From: Typhlomys cinereus
Taxonomy: Eukaryota; Chordata; Mammalia; Rodentia; Platacanthomyidae
DNA length: 64,000 nt
Assembly (NCBI GenBank): GCA_023101885.1
Contig: JALPQD010000405.1
Span: forward strand, 1,886,722 to 1,950,721
Reading direction: 5' to 3'
Position 1 is the first letter of the stretch. Each line of letters begins with the position of its first letter. Both the position numbers and the translations under genes were made by a program. The notes under the pieces were generated by a model. It worked only from the letters and a program-made list of their open reading frames with translations. It was not told where the DNA came from and searched no databases. This document shows, piece after piece, positions 1-11,850 of the stretch.

Positions 1-43
1 GAGCCCAAGCCTTTGAGTAAATATTTAAAATTTTGAACTCTAC
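1..43 (-). other. CSTF3: CSTF3 intron 6, start only
   Basis: The sequence after exon 6 on the minus strand begins GTAGAG, a usable but non-consensus donor. The intron runs off the window edge. Confidence 0.85.
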
Positions 44-110
44 CTGATAGGACATAATTTCCATTCCAATTTTATCCAGGGCAAAGTCATAAGCTTGAGC
101 CATTTTTTCT
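44..110 (-). CDS. CSTF3: CSTF3 coding exon 6 (residues 119-141)
   Basis: This 67-nt exon starts after a TTTCAG acceptor with one base that completes Lys119 (AA from exon 5, A here). It then encodes [19 protein letters not shown] and SYQ, ending CAG before GTAGAG. The residues match the known CstF-77 N-terminal HAT domain, in the helix pair following the third HAT tryptophan. The A-run at the 5' end places the codon split unambiguously, because only a 1-nt carry-over keeps MAQAYDF in frame. Confidence 0.96.
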
Positions 111-1126
111 CTGAAATGAATATGAAAGACATATTTTTAAAATTTGCTTATCAGTTGAACATAGTGATTCATCTCTGTTGTCCTATAGCATTGTTAACTC
201 AGAAGGCAGAAATAGGAGTACTGCACTGAATTTGAAGCCAGTCTGAGTTACAGAGGGAGATCTTGTGTGAAAAAGTCAAGATCATTATCAGAATGTAATT
301 AAAATGTAACTTCTGAACATATGAGCAGCATCTGACAATTTTCTATAAGCAAAAACTAAAACATCTCTTGAAATATGTAATTCTTTTATGTTAAGTTTGT
401 CAGTGTCATTAATTTATGCATGTTCCATCTACTGCTTGTGAGTTTATCAAAGAAAAGGTCCATATCTTATTTAATTTTTTAAAATTGCCAAACTTTCATG
501 TGGCAATTCATGGATGGAAGCAAGTAGTTCTCTCATTAAGGAGGTTATGTTATATCTAAAGGTCTTGTTAGTAAATTAGCTTATTAGTTAATTTAGGGAG
601 AAAGACTTCTTTAATATAAAACAATAAAGCATAATAAAAGAAGGTAAAAAGATAGAGTTCTACTTATAGAAACAACTTGACTGTTATGAGCAAAAAAAAT
701 GTCTGAGGAAGTACAGTTTAGAGTCAGTGAAGAAAAGCAGGTGTAAATCATAGTGGAAAAGTCAACTAAACAAATGCTTTGGATCATTTAATTGATATAC
801 CAAACTATAACCTGCTAAGATGGTGCCAGGACAGGCATGAAAAAGCATCTAGAAAAAGCTTAACAAGTAAGCCTATCAACAAACTACTGTTTCAAAAACA
901 TTGTTTCAACATAGAAAAAAAAATTTGGGTTGATTCTCCAGAGTAAGATAAGGGCAGTAGCTTTCTTTGAAGCACTTGTCCTGATTTCTTGGAGAAACTT
1001 GACTATTTTCAAATGCTTAGGTTTCTACTCGCCTGTAGCAAAGAATCAAGAGACAATTTGAATTTATATGGAACTGATTGTGTGTCTGAAGATGACATGC
1101 ATTTTTAAGATCATGATTTCACTTAC
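111..1126 (-). other. CSTF3: CSTF3 intron 5
   Basis: The intron is bounded by a consensus GTAAGT donor and a TTTCAG acceptor. Apart from a decayed B1-like piece at about 195-300 it is unique AT-rich sequence, and I see no other gene or RNA in it. Confidence 0.9.
195..300 (+). repeat. B1-like fragment
   Basis: A degraded right part of a B1 monomer, recognisable by 'gaatttgaagccagtctgag' and 'acagagggagatcttgtg'. It is old and truncated, and antisense to CSTF3. Confidence 0.55.
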
Positions 1127-1224
1127 TTGTAACTTGGTAGTTTACCCTTAGTTTCTCGGACGTATGAAAGATAACATTTCCATAAATCAATGTGTAAAAC
1201 CTTCATAAGGCATCTTTGAAATAG
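1127..1224 (-). CDS. CSTF3: CSTF3 coding exon 5 (residues 87-119)
   Basis: This 98-nt exon encodes residues from [19 protein letters not shown] to GKLPSYK. The last codon is split AA|A across intron 5. It carries the conserved tryptophan and tyrosine of a HAT motif ([11 protein letters not shown]), the helical repeat used for CstF-77 dimerisation and complex assembly. The acceptor is TTTAAAG preceded by a TA-rich tract, which is not strongly pyrimidine-rich. The donor GTAAGT is consensus. Confidence 0.97.
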
Positions 1225-1315
1225 CTTTAAATATAAGAAACTACTATTAGTATCCAGTTAAATAGATTTCACATGTGCATCATGAATGAAATGGAAAATT
1301 AAAAACACACAACCA

Positions 1316-1559
1316 GGGCTGGAGAGATGGCTCAGGGGTTAAGACTCTGCCTCGAAAGCAAAAGTTCTTGAGTTCAGATCCCAGGTCCCACATAAAAAAA
1401 AGCCTGTAATTCTGGCTCTGGTGGATGGAGCCTGGGAAATACCAGAGAGAAGCAAGGAGAAAGTAGAAGCAATCCAGGATGATTCCCAGAGTCACCACTG
1501 GTCTTCCACAGGGTCATACACACAATAAAAAAAATAAAGTTTAAAACAAAAACAAAAAC
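1316..1559 (+). repeat. tRNA-headed SINE, older subfamily
   Basis: The head GGGCTGGAGAGATGGCTCAG carries the Pol III A box, and 'gagttcagatcccaggtccc' carries the B box. The body and an A-rich tail follow. Older-class marks are 'aagactctgcct' and 'gatgattcccagagtcacc'. The flanks share 'acaaccag', probably a short target-site duplication. Confidence 0.88.
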
Positions 1560-1560
1560 C

Positions 1561-1875
1561 TACAACCAGTGTTGGGATGATGGTTCTGTGATTAAAGAGT
1601 TTTCAGCATCTCAGATCCCATATAAAAGTGCTGAGTGTGGAGGTCTGTCAGTAATTCCAACCTCAGAAGTACGTGACTGGGAATCCCCAGAGAAAGCTGG
1701 CTAGCCAGACTAGCCCTACCCATGAGCTCTGGGTTTAATTAGAGACTGTCACAAAAGCATAAGGTGCAAGAAGAATGACTGAGGACGATTTCTGTTATCA
1801 ACCTCAGGTTTCCGCACACAAGTGCTCATGACAGATGTGAATACATATATGTACATGCACACACACACATATACA
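1561..1875 (+). repeat. B3-like SINE
   Basis: It contains the B3-type middle 'gctggctagccagactagcc', then 'gagctctgggtttaattag' and 'gatttctgttatcaacctca', and ends in a CA/TA-rich tail. It is well diverged. Confidence 0.7.
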
Positions 1876-2139
1876 TAAGCATATACCTCTATACATATAA
1901 AATAACAGAAAATCAACCAGATCCTTTCAGAAATCAATTTTTTTCTAAATAAAAAAGCAAACAACAATTTCCTCCTGCTTTCACTTTAGAAAATCACAGG
2001 TATTCTCATGCACTTGAGTAATGAGTACAATTATTCTCTCCCAAGCTGTAACCAAGTAGATAAGCAAATAAATAAAAATTTCCTTCTCTAGCTTTTTTAG
2101 TTTAATTAACATATCAAGTTGTGAATTTCAGTAGGACAT

Positions 2140-3055
2140 TTTAATTCCAACTTTGTTCTTATTCATCCTTATCTTTCTCTCTCCTCTAGTCTCCCTGAAC
2201 CCCTTCCTCACCCAAGAACTCTCCTCTTGCTTCCATTCTAGTATATCCATTACGTATTTTTCCCTTCCCTGTCTCCTTAAGACCTTCCTTCCCCATCATG
2301 GTTCCCATTCTAATTTCATGACCTACATACATACACACAGTTAAAATTTAGGATCCCCATGAGAGAAAAAAATGTATTTGTCTTTCTGAGTCTGGCTTGT
2401 TTTGATGTCTAGTTTCGTACATTTTTCTGCAAATGTTGTAACTCCACTGTGTACATGTACCACATTTTCTTTATCCATCTGTGGATAATTGTTTAGGCTG
2501 GTTCCATTTTCTCTCCTGTGAATAGCGCAGCAGTAAGCATGATAGGATAGTATATCTATGGTAGACTCAGAGTCTTTTAAGTATATACCCAGGAATGGAA
2601 TAGCTAAGTCACCTTATAGTTCTATTTTTAATTATTTGTTTTATTGCAGTACCGTGTCATGTATTCCTAACTGGCCTCAAACTATGTTGTAGAGGATAAC
2701 TTTCAATTTCTGATCCTTCTATTTTTACCACCCAGTATTGAGATTTCTAGGTTTTGTAAGACAGTGCTGGAGACTGACCAGAGCTTCATGCATGCTAGGA
2801 AAACACAACAAACTGAACTACATCTCTAGCCATTATTTTCAGCTTTCGAAAAGCCTCCATGTTGATTCCCACAGTGGGTGTACTTTATACACCTTCTCCT
2901 ACATCCAGCAAGTGGATAAGGGTTTTTCTTTCCCCACAATCTCACCAGCATTTTTTTTTCTTGCTGTTGATTATTCTGACTGGAGTGAAATGGGATCTCA
3001 AAATAGTTTTAAATTTCATTTCCCAGAAGCTAAGGAGCTTTTAAGTTTCTAAAAA
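2140..3055 (-). mobile_element. Old L1 3' UTR fragment, minus strand, interrupted by SINEs
   Basis: The plus strand reads as antisense L1 3' UTR. Landmarks are 'tttatccatctgtggataat', 'gtatatacccaggaatggaa', 'tgttgattcccacagtgggt' and 'ctcctacatccagcaagtgg'. These follow the order known from ancient mammalian L1 3' ends. B1/B4-like pieces interrupt it at about 2630-2840. It carries no intact ORF. Confidence 0.8.
2630..2840 (-). repeat. B4-like composite (B1 plus ID-like) inserted in L1
   Basis: Antisense B1-like text ('cctaactggcctcaaacta') is followed by an antisense ID-like tRNA part ('gaactacatctctagcc'). It splits the surrounding L1 fragment. Confidence 0.6.
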
Positions 3056-3163
3056 GGTTGAGTATTATTCCTATTTAATCACTATCTACATTCAATAACT
3101 TATTATATTTGTCATATGTGTATAAAGAGAGTCCTAAACTTCAAAATATATTTAAGAACTCAC

Positions 3164-3196
3164 CTTTTCAACCTTGTCATAATTTTTAGCTTTAAT
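3164..3196 (-). CDS. CSTF3: CSTF3 coding exon 4, 33-nt microexon (residues 76-86)
   Basis: The exon encodes IKAKNYDKVEK, exactly the peptide joining EAE (exon 3) to LFQRC (exon 5) in CstF-77. The acceptor is TTTCCCTTCAG and the donor AAG|GTGAGT is strong. It is phase 0 at both ends, so skipping it would delete 11 residues without a frameshift. It sits 27.8 kb from exon 3 and is the first exon after the intron that carries the alternative poly(A) site. Confidence 0.96.
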
Positions 3197-3334
3197 CTGA
3201 AGGGAAACAAACAAAAAGCAGAATTAATTTTTTTTCAGATATCAAAACTATTTCTGGTTTTGTTTTTTTAAGCCAACCTTACAAATTCATTTTTTCACTA
3301 AAACTACATATTTTCTTCAAAAAACCGCAAGTAT

Positions 3335-3480
3335 ATCAGGTACAGTAATGCATGCATCTAATTCTAGCACTTGGGAGGAAGAGGATTAAGAATTCAAAAG
3401 ATATCCTCAACTACATAGTGAGTTCCAGGCTAGCCTGGGCTATATGAGAATATATCATGAAACAAAATAAAAGCAAAACC
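3335..3480 (+). repeat. B1-like SINE
   Basis: A full-length diverged B1: 'gcacttgggaggaagaggat' then 'agttccaggctagcctgggc', with an A-rich tail. Confidence 0.75.
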
Positions 3481-3983
3481 AAACAAACCATAATGAAACC
3501 ATGTAGCTGGGTGTGGAGGTACGAAACAAAAAAACAAAAAAACAGCAAACAAAGGAGAAAAACAAGATATAGATATAGATAACATTTATCATAAACATAT
3601 CTTGGGACTCTAACATTTTTAAATTCATTCATATTGCAAACTTGTGAATATGAAAGTCCATCATGAGATGAATGCAGAAGTATCTACAAGGCCTGCTCAA
3701 ACTGGGCTTTATGTACTTACTGAAAACACTTTATATAAAGCTTTGCATTCCCTGAATAGCTAGTACAAGAAGAATCCGAGTAGATCAGCAGGATTTACAT
3801 ATTTTGACTACATATGAATATTCAGTCATCAGCTACTACACTGCAAACACAATGCAATGTTATGGGGCTATCAGAGCAAAGACACTCAGGTTCTGCTCCT
3901 GCCCATAAGAACTAGCAGTATTATGGGGAAAATAACACCAGAAAATAGGTTCTTATCAGAGACTGTTACAAGTGCTAACTAAA

Positions 3984-4249
3984 TGGGGGCTGGAGAGGTG
4001 GCTCAGAGGTTAAGCCTCTGCCTTGCAGGCGGAAGGTCCTGAGTTCGGATCCTAGACCCCACGTATAGACATCGGGCAGAAGCGGGAGCCGCCTGCGCCT
4101 TCTGGTCCTGGTAGGGCGGAGCCTGTGAAATCCCGGGGCAGAGTAAACAAGGAGGAGGTGGAGGCGGTCCATGGGGGTTCCCGAATTCGCCTGTGGTTCT
4201 ACACGCACACAACTGAATAAAAAAAAAACAACTGAATAAAAAAAAAAAA
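3984..4249 (+). repeat. tRNA-headed SINE, younger subfamily, with 13-bp target-site duplication
   Basis: Younger-class marks are 'taagcctctgccttgcaggc', 'ggatcctagaccccacgtat', a GC-rich body and 'ccgaattcgcc'. The perfect duplication AGTGCTAACTAAA flanks it (3971-3983 and 4250-4262). The tail is itself doubled (AACTGAATAAAAAA twice). Little decay at CpG sites and the perfect duplication point to recent insertion. Confidence 0.93.
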
Positions 4250-4400
4250 AGTGCTAACTAAAAAAGGACCATTAGGAGCGGGAAAAATCTGTTAGAGAGT
4301 TATAAATTTCCTGAAAAAAGTTAGGATCTTAAGCATGAAGTGCTTAGTGAAAAGGAGTAATTGCATACAGACACTGCATATTCAACAACCAAGATTATCC

Positions 4401-4545
4401 AGCTTTTTTTTTTTTTTTTTAAGTTCCATATAGTCCAGATTGGCCTTGAACTTGCTACATAGCAGAGGACAACCTTGAACTCCTGTTTGGCCCACCTTCA
4501 TCACCAATGTGCTAGGTTATAGGCACATGCCACATGTCTGACACA
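4401..4545 (-). repeat. B1-like SINE
   Basis: A T-run followed by antisense B1 text: 'ccatatagtccagattggcc' and 'gctaggttataggcacatgc'. It is sense-oriented with CSTF3. Confidence 0.72.
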
Positions 4546-6189
4546 ACCTGTAGTACTGCAAAGCTCTCACTCTGGCACTTGCCTTTCCCATCACTTGAGA
4601 AAAGGAAAATACTACCTATTTTGTAGGCTTATTCAGAAGACTCAATGTTCAATGTTAATAAATTGAAGCCTTTAGAAATATTCTGGCATTATGATCACTC
4701 AATCCCTGTCGTTTATTACTGCCACAAAATCTATTCTGGAATTCAGCATGTCCTTTGACTTATATTTTTAGGCCTTTTTAATTGTCTTTGCAAGAACTTT
4801 CTTCTTAAAATCACAGTCTGTCTTTCACTTGTTCGTTTTTTCTAGCATGCCTATTATATACTTTAGGTCTGTGGCTTCTACCCTGTTGTTAGCCTTTTTG
4901 TTTGCCTTTTGCTCAGGATTTTAAGGTTTGTTTTCTTGAGATTCTAGAAAATCTGCAGATTCTATGTCATGTGGACCCATTGCTCTGCTTGGTTCATAGA
5001 GCTTGCATTGAACTATAATTTTGTTCCAGTTGTCTCACTCCTCCAGCAGTTACGGTTTGCTGTAGGCCTAATCCTGCCACTTTTAGTTTGTATTTTTCTG
5101 GTTACTAGAGCCTTAGATGTACAGTTTTGTCTGGCTACTCACTGAAGCTGTGCTGGCAGTCCTGTAGCAGTTGAACGCGTTATGGTAGTCAAGGAGTGGA
5201 TACAAGCCAGACCTCTATCATAGAACTAGAAATACCTTTGGTACAGTCTTGTTCTTTAGGGTTTCTTCTCTCTCTCTCTCTTTTTTTTTTAAACACTTTT
5301 AGGTAATTTTATTAGTGCCCGTAATAAATTTGAGACTATTCCAACTAATTGCCATTTCTAATGTCTCGAAACTGTTTAGAGTTACCAAAGTTCAAGGAGG
5401 AAATGCCATTTTTATAAGACAAACTGATAACAACATTCCCCAGAGGCAGAACGACAGCTGACAGGTTCCAAGATTTAACATGGTTCAGCTTTTTGGTATT
5501 TGCCCTGTACTTTCCACAAGCCCCTCTTCTTTGAGACAGCCATAAACTTGAGGGTTTTCTCTATCTACTATTTGACAATGGAGTTGAGTAGAAGTGAGAC
5601 AGGATGAGTTCAAGTCACCAGCTCACTCAAGATGAAATTAGTTTATAGTTCTTATAACTGGCCCAGTAAAACAAATTACCATTGAGAAAATTGGCAAAGA
5701 ATATGAATAGGCAATTCCCAGAAGAGAAAATGCAAGCACTTCAAACTATATGGAATATATACTGACTTCCAAAGTGAGAAAGACAAAATCATATTAATCT
5801 ACACTACTCAGAATTATAAAAATTAAAAAGGTATTAATGCTATCAAAGATATATATGGAAAAAAGGTCTCTCACTGGTGGACAAAGATGACATATAGCCT
5901 TTATGGAAAACCATGGGTAACAGCCATTTAAAAAAAAAAAACTTGAAAAACCTTGGCTAGGGAGTGCCATCTGGTACACACCACACATATTAAACAAACA
6001 AAGAAATAAATACATAAATAAATAAGTCTAGGGTTATTCTTCAATATATAACAAGTTTAAAGATAGCCTGGGATACATGAAACCTTATTTCAATAAGAAA
6101 AATCCATCAATTCTACTCCTGAGATTCATCCCATAGAAATGAGTTATTTCTTAGAACTAAATAAATAAAATATTTTTTAAAAGTTACGT

Positions 6190-6432
6190 GGGGGCTGGAG
6201 AGATGGCTCAGGGTTAAGACTCTGCCTCACAAGCAGAGGATTCTGAGTTTGGATCCCAGGTCCCAAGTAAAAATACCAGGCAGAAATGGCTGTGGCCTGC
6301 AATTATGGCCTTGGTGGGCAGAGCCTAGGAAATCCTAGAGAGAAACAAAAAGTGGGTAGAAACAATCCATGATGATTCCTGAAGTCGCCCTTGGGCCTCC
6401 ACAGGGACACAGTACACTCTAATAAACACACA
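6190..6432 (+). repeat. tRNA-headed SINE, older subfamily
   Basis: It has the head GGGGCTGGAGAGATGGCTCAG, 'gactctgcctcacaagcaga' and 'gtcgcccttgggcctccaca', then an A-rich tail. Confidence 0.88.
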
Positions 6433-6469
6433 AAGAGGCATTCAAAAATAAATATATTAAATTTTTAAA

Positions 6470-6640
6470 AAAAAAAATGAAGATGGAAAAGTGATCCAGG
6501 ATGGAAAAGTGATCCAGGATATTCCCAATATCAACCTCAGTCCAGCACATGCTTACATAAACATTTACACATATGCAAGTGTAGTCACATACATGTGAGC
6601 ACATATACATGAAAATGGAAAAATCATGCTTATGAAACAA
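6470..6640 (+). repeat. B3-like 3' end with 18-bp tandem duplication
   Basis: An 18-bp unit GATGGAAAAGTGATCCAG occurs twice in tandem (6482-6499 and 6500-6517). It is followed by the B3-like stretch 'attcccaatatcaacctcag' and a CA/TA-rich end. Confidence 0.55.
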
Positions 6641-6829
6641 CCACCAAAAAAATCTTACATACACATTTATGTATGATTTTATGAGAATAGAGAAAGACAT
6701 GGAACATATACAAAGTTGTTAAACTAATTATGGTTGGCAGAGTGTCAAGTGTGGAGAAGAATAGAGGAGAGGAGACTGTATTCCAAGTCTATGATTCCAT
6801 TTACGCACGTCACTGAAAGTTGTGCAGCG

Positions 6830-6950
6830 AGCTGGGCATGGTAGCACATGCCCATAATACAGCACTCACAAGGTCAAGGCAACAGGATGGTTAAGTTTGA
6901 GAGCAGCTGGGTTAAGAATGAAACCCAGTCTCAAAAAGTCAAATAAAATA
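6830..6950 (+). repeat. B1-like SINE
   Basis: 'gctgggcatggtagcacatg' followed by the B1 body and 'gaaacccagtctcaaaaagt'. Confidence 0.75.
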
Positions 6951-7720
6951 AAATGAGACAAAAATTATGTGTATACATACAAATAAAAATTAGTCTATAC
7001 AATTGATCCTATATGCTTATGAGGAAAAAGACACCTTTGATTAATGTAAGACCAATCTCTGAAGTTGACAATAAGCCACTTATTGTCATTCAAAAATCAA
7101 ACAAATAGATATTAAAAGTATTAAGTCAACACTACATTACTTTAAAAATCTTTAAAAATATTTTTAGAGTAATTACCAATGTGCTTTGGGGATACAGTGT
7201 GCAGAGTGATAAAATGAAAAGAACATGGTCATATGATACCAACAGCTGAATCATTTGCAGCATGAGCTCTGTCACTTAACATAATGGAAATAATATCTAC
7301 TTTAATTAGTTGCTCCAAGGACTGAAACTATATAAGCATCTAGACACTCCAGGTGATGAAAAACTTTATCAATTAAGAAAAATGTATAAACTTGTACTTC
7401 AAGTATAAACTTTGCCCTTAAAATATAAACTTGAAAGGGTAAAGTTATTACAAATGGTCCCATTTAAAGAAGAACAATTAATACAATACAGGCATGGACA
7501 AAAAAACACCAGCTGACACTAATTTGTAAGTTTCTCCTTTGCTGGATAGCTTCCATAGTATCACAGAGTACTGTGGAAGCTACTGGAGGGGGCTTAGAGG
7601 TGGTGGAAGAAAAACAATCTAAAGTCTCAGTAATCCGTGAAACCTGCAAATTGCAATAACTCACCATAACAATAGGTGACCATTCCTGCAATGAATATCA
7701 GTGGCTATGAATATCAAGGT

Positions 7721-7798
7721 GGCAACCAATAGTTTTCTGATGGAAATTAAGGGCCGCTTGGTAACGAATAGTTTTCTGATGGAAATTAAGGGCCGCTT
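7721..7798. repeat. 39-bp tandem duplication
   Basis: Two copies of a 39-bp unit (7721-7759 and 7760-7798), identical except in the first few bases (GGCAACC versus GGTAACG). The unit contains 'ttaagggccgcttg'. It is not part of a recognised repeat family. Confidence 0.9.
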
Positions 7799-8279
7799 GT
7801 CAAAGGAAACACATTCTTGTTACAGTAAACTTGAATGAGAATCTACGAAAAGGGAGGACACAGGCCCCAGGAGAACAGGCTATGAAAGTTTAGATATGAA
7901 GACTGTTTTTTAAATACCTGCTATTATACCGATAGAGTGAAGGAGCACTCAAAACTCAACCACAAAGACTCCTTCTGCAATGGGATGTGTTTATTACAGA
8001 AAAAACATAGCTGGCCATAAGGCAGAAAATAAGTGACTATGAACTGCCTGGCCCTAAACAGGATATCTAAGCCACACCCACACACACCCCAAGACTCAGG
8101 GAACATTACAGAAGAGAGGGCATAAAATTAAGAGCCTACACCATCATAGACATTCACTTGTATTTTTTTTTAAAAGAAAATGTATATGTAAAAGAGTAGG
8201 TAAAAAGAAATGTCAGTGAGTTTTAAATGAAAGTAAATGCAACTTATCACACCAGAAAAAAAAATTAAGAGCCTAAAGT

Positions 8280-8725
8280 GGGATAGCTGTCCATATATCA
8301 TCTGAACACAACAGTACTGAGGTATACTGTGATTTCATGGCAGATATGTTCACAAGAACTACATGGGACCTGTCCTATCGACATCTCACCAGGAAAGGGG
8401 AAAGATCTCAGAAGCTTCTCCCTGATAAACTGATGAGGACTACAGCTGCTAGGGAAGAAAAGGAAGATGCTTTCCTCAGTGGTGTACTCACTGATCTATG
8501 ATACTTGCTGGAGCATGAATCATGCCAAGCATATGCCATCAAAGACAAGCCAGATGAAGCACCGTGGGCCATACAAGCGAAAACACTTGAAAATAGGAGG
8601 GAGTCTAGCAGAGAAGATGAAGAATTGTATAGGGAAAAGGAGAGGGGATGGGATGGGGGACTAAGGGGCTAAAATATCATAGCTTCATTATATTCATGTA
8701 TGAAAAACACACATACACACAAAAA
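8280..8725 (+). mobile_element. Truncated L1 3' end
   Basis: The sequence ends in the G-rich polypurine stretch typical of rodent L1 3' UTRs ('aggagaggggatgggatggg'), then 'attcatgtatgaaaaacaca' and an A-rich tail. The 5' limit is uncertain and there is no coding capacity. Confidence 0.6.
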
Positions 8726-10828
8726 AACCCTACAGTCCAAATCTAGAATATTCATGTTCTGAAATTTAATTTTTCATTATTCCTTTAAGTAAAAAAAAAA
8801 AAAAACCCATACATCAGAATTTTTAAATTTGTTAGCTTTTAAGTTGTCAAGAATCAAATTTATTATCATTAAGGTGAAATGGTTCAAAAACATATTTGAC
8901 AAATGAACCTAAATAATACAATTCTATAGGAAAAAAAATCAAGAAACAAAAAGCAAGCACAATACAGCATACCTTAAATTCGAGAGCTTGGGAGAAGCAT
9001 AAGAATCATTAAGTTAAAGGCCAGCTAGCTACATATCAATACCCTTGTCTGTTCCCCAATGGGAAAACATCCTAAAACAGTCTCTATACATTGGTTAAGA
9101 TTTTTCACACAAGTTGTTTGAGACAAGTCAGATCTGTTTTTAGACAGACTGAATACACAAGATAGGGCTGACATCTATGTAAGCTTTAATTGCAGTTGTT
9201 TACAATAAACCATGAACAAATTGTAGACCTACATTTCTAATTTATTCCCTGTACCTTTCCTAAAAGTGTAGTAAATACATTTTTATGAGAGTTACGACAA
9301 CCAAGTTTCAGAAGCAGAAGTTGTCTAATTATCCAAAAAGCTTAGTTTTATCCTAAAACCTGAAATCAAATGTAATTCTAAACATAAACCCATATTCTGA
9401 ACATTTGTTTCTCACTTTTTAGGGTCTATCTAATCCCCTAATACAGTGAAAAATGTGACCTGCAAGATTACAGAATAGTTTGACAATGTAAGATGTATAA
9501 ATGTATTCCAGTCTACAGAGAATCTATTTACAGATGTACATCTACAGAGAGTATATGTCCAGCCAGTCAGGCTTCAAAAAGCCACCAAAAAATAAATAAG
9601 TAGGTTTTTAAGCTGCTGAAGAACATTCTCCTTTGTGTCCTGCTGCCTACTTTAAAGTAATGCTATCAGGAGAGGGGTGTCTACATCTACTCTTTTTTAG
9701 TCAATAAATAATTATGTGCCTACTATGTGGTAGGCCCTTTTCCCCTTTAACCAGCACTGCGTGTACAGTGGTGCATGCAATTAACTCTTATAACTAACTC
9801 ATGGGATTATACTTTTGTCAAGATTGGTTCAATGAAAATAGATAACTTGTTTGTTTTGTTGATCTGTATTTCCTAATTTTATCTCTATAAAATATAAATT
9901 TTATCTCTATAAACTATAATTTTTCTATTAAATATGCCTGTACATGAGATGATAAGGTGCTTGTTTGGCATGTGAAACACTATGAGTTCAATTGTTAAAA
10001 GTTATTCAATTGCTTAAAAAAAAAGGCAGACGTACAGATATAAATGCATGCCTACATTATACACACCAACTCAGACTCAACAGATTAAGGACTCCTATTG
10101 ATACCAAAATATTGTAAGTTCTCCAGGTATTTAACTGACATAAAGTTAACTATTTATCAATTATGATGGTAAATTCTAGACCCTTCTGAGTTACGTCTCA
10201 TTACAATGAATATTAAATGTGCTAAAAATTATCTTGAGGTTTACATTACATTTACTTCCAATTGGGCTCTTTGTACTAATCATTAAGTATTAGTTGACTC
10301 TTCCTTCAGTTTTTGGGTACAAGGGAATACAGCTCAAGTGGTACAGTACATGCTTTGTATCACACCTGCGCATGCCCGCACACAAACACACACAGAGTAT
10401 CATCAGGTGTGTGTGATGATACACACATCTGAAAATGGATATGAATCTATTTTAGACAATTATAAGCTACTTTGAACATACAGGAATGATTTAAATTATC
10501 TTTATGCTTTCTGTCCTATAAAATTCAGGGAAAAAGAATTCTACAAAGTTTGTTATAAGAAAAGTTTCACTGAACAGATGGAGTCCAGATTAATAAAAAG
10601 GGTTTCCCTTCAGTGAAATCATATGAGTTTCTCAATTTTTCTATAAAGCTAGTGAAGACATCCATGTAAAGTAAGAAAAATATGTATTAGAAAAACAGAT
10701 ACCTCGTTGTGGTATAAGTCTATTATGAGAGCATCAAAAAAAAAAAAAAAAAAACAACCCAAGAAGTGTTAAATTGATCTATGTCATTGAGTCTTCTGGC
10801 AGGTGATGATAAAAGCAGGGAAAAGATG

Positions 10829-10952
10829 GCACTGGAGATAATGCAAGGGTTAAGACTCTACCTCACAAGCAGAAGGACCTGAGTTCAGATCTCAGACCCC
10901 ATGTAAAAACTCCAGGCTAAAATGTCAATGGCCTGCACTTCTGGTTCTGGAA
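10829..10952 (+). repeat. tRNA-headed SINE, older subfamily, 3'-truncated
   Basis: A decayed A box, an intact 'acctgagttcagatctcaga' B-box region, then an abrupt end after 'gcctgcacttctggttctgg'. Confidence 0.8.
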
Positions 10953-11089
10953 TGCACTTATTAAATACTTGATATATGTAATAATACTCAGCAAGCGTAT
11001 GTATATTAACTTAATGTTAGAAAAACACCCAAATTTAAGGAAGAAACTGAGGCCCAGGTATGTTTAGTAACTTGCACAAGATCATAAAA

Positions 11090-11190
11090 CTGAAGTTTTG
11101 TTGTTTTCAACCAGATCTCACTGCAGCCTGGGCTAGCTATAAACTCATGACTCCTGTCTCAAAAGTACAGATGAGCTCTGAACCACTTTA
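11090..11190 (-). repeat. B1-like fragment
   Basis: Antisense B1 text 'cagcctgggctagctataaa'. Old and partial. Confidence 0.5.
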
Positions 11191-11759
11191 GTATGTTGCT
11201 TTTAAGATCTGAGGATAGTCTGTTGAAACAATACGGATATTACAGAAGTTTAGAGAACACACACGACCAAAGGTGAAATGATTAAATTATGCTTCGTCTA
11301 AACAATAGGTTCCACATACATATAAAGCTTTAAAAGCAATTATAAATTTCTTTCACATTTCTAGAAAAATTCCCCAAGAGTCAAAAGAATTTAGATTTTA
11401 AGGGAAATAAAATCATAGTTGATTTTGGATGAGATATATCTCTTCGAAACATTATTGGTGTCTTTCTCTGAATGTAAACATAGCCACTTTAAATCTGTGT
11501 TTACATGCCTTCAGATTCTTATCAGAGCTTATAAGATGAAAAAAGTTATGTAACTTCTATGTATATTGGGCAAAACTGATTTTCAACATTACCATCAGAG
11601 ACAAACTTTGGCAAACATTGATTTTCTGTAACTTATAGGGCATCTATCAATACCCATCACTTAGCATTTAGACTTAATATTGTTTTAGTTAATGAACCTC
11701 AATAGTTTGCCAACACTCCATACATTATCTTTCAAAGCATAATTACTCTGCATTTTAAA

Positions 11760-11850
11760 TTTTTCAAGACAATGTATTGCTATAAAGCCTAGGCTGGCTC
11801 CAACTCATCCTGCTTTTGCCTTCTGGATGTTAGTATTTCAGGTGTAATAT
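11760..11850 (-). repeat. B1-like fragment
   Basis: Antisense B1 text 'aagcctaggctggctccaac' and 'cttctggatgttagtatttc'. Confidence 0.55.

Larger units (their letters stand above)
1225..3163 (-). other. CSTF3: CSTF3 intron 4
   Basis: A 1.9-kb intron with a consensus GTGAGT donor. It is almost entirely repeats: a tRNA-headed SINE, a B3-like element and an old L1 3' region interrupted by B1/B4 pieces. Confidence 0.92.

Noticed and set aside
1318..1400. tRNA-like A and B boxes, suggesting a tRNA gene
   Set aside because: The same boxes occur in dozens of copies followed by the SINE body and an A-rich tail; none folds as an intact tRNA. They are SINE promoters.
2738..3052. 104-codon open frame on the plus strand
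   Set aside because: It runs through B1/B4 remnants and antisense L1 3' UTR and has no homology expected of a gene.
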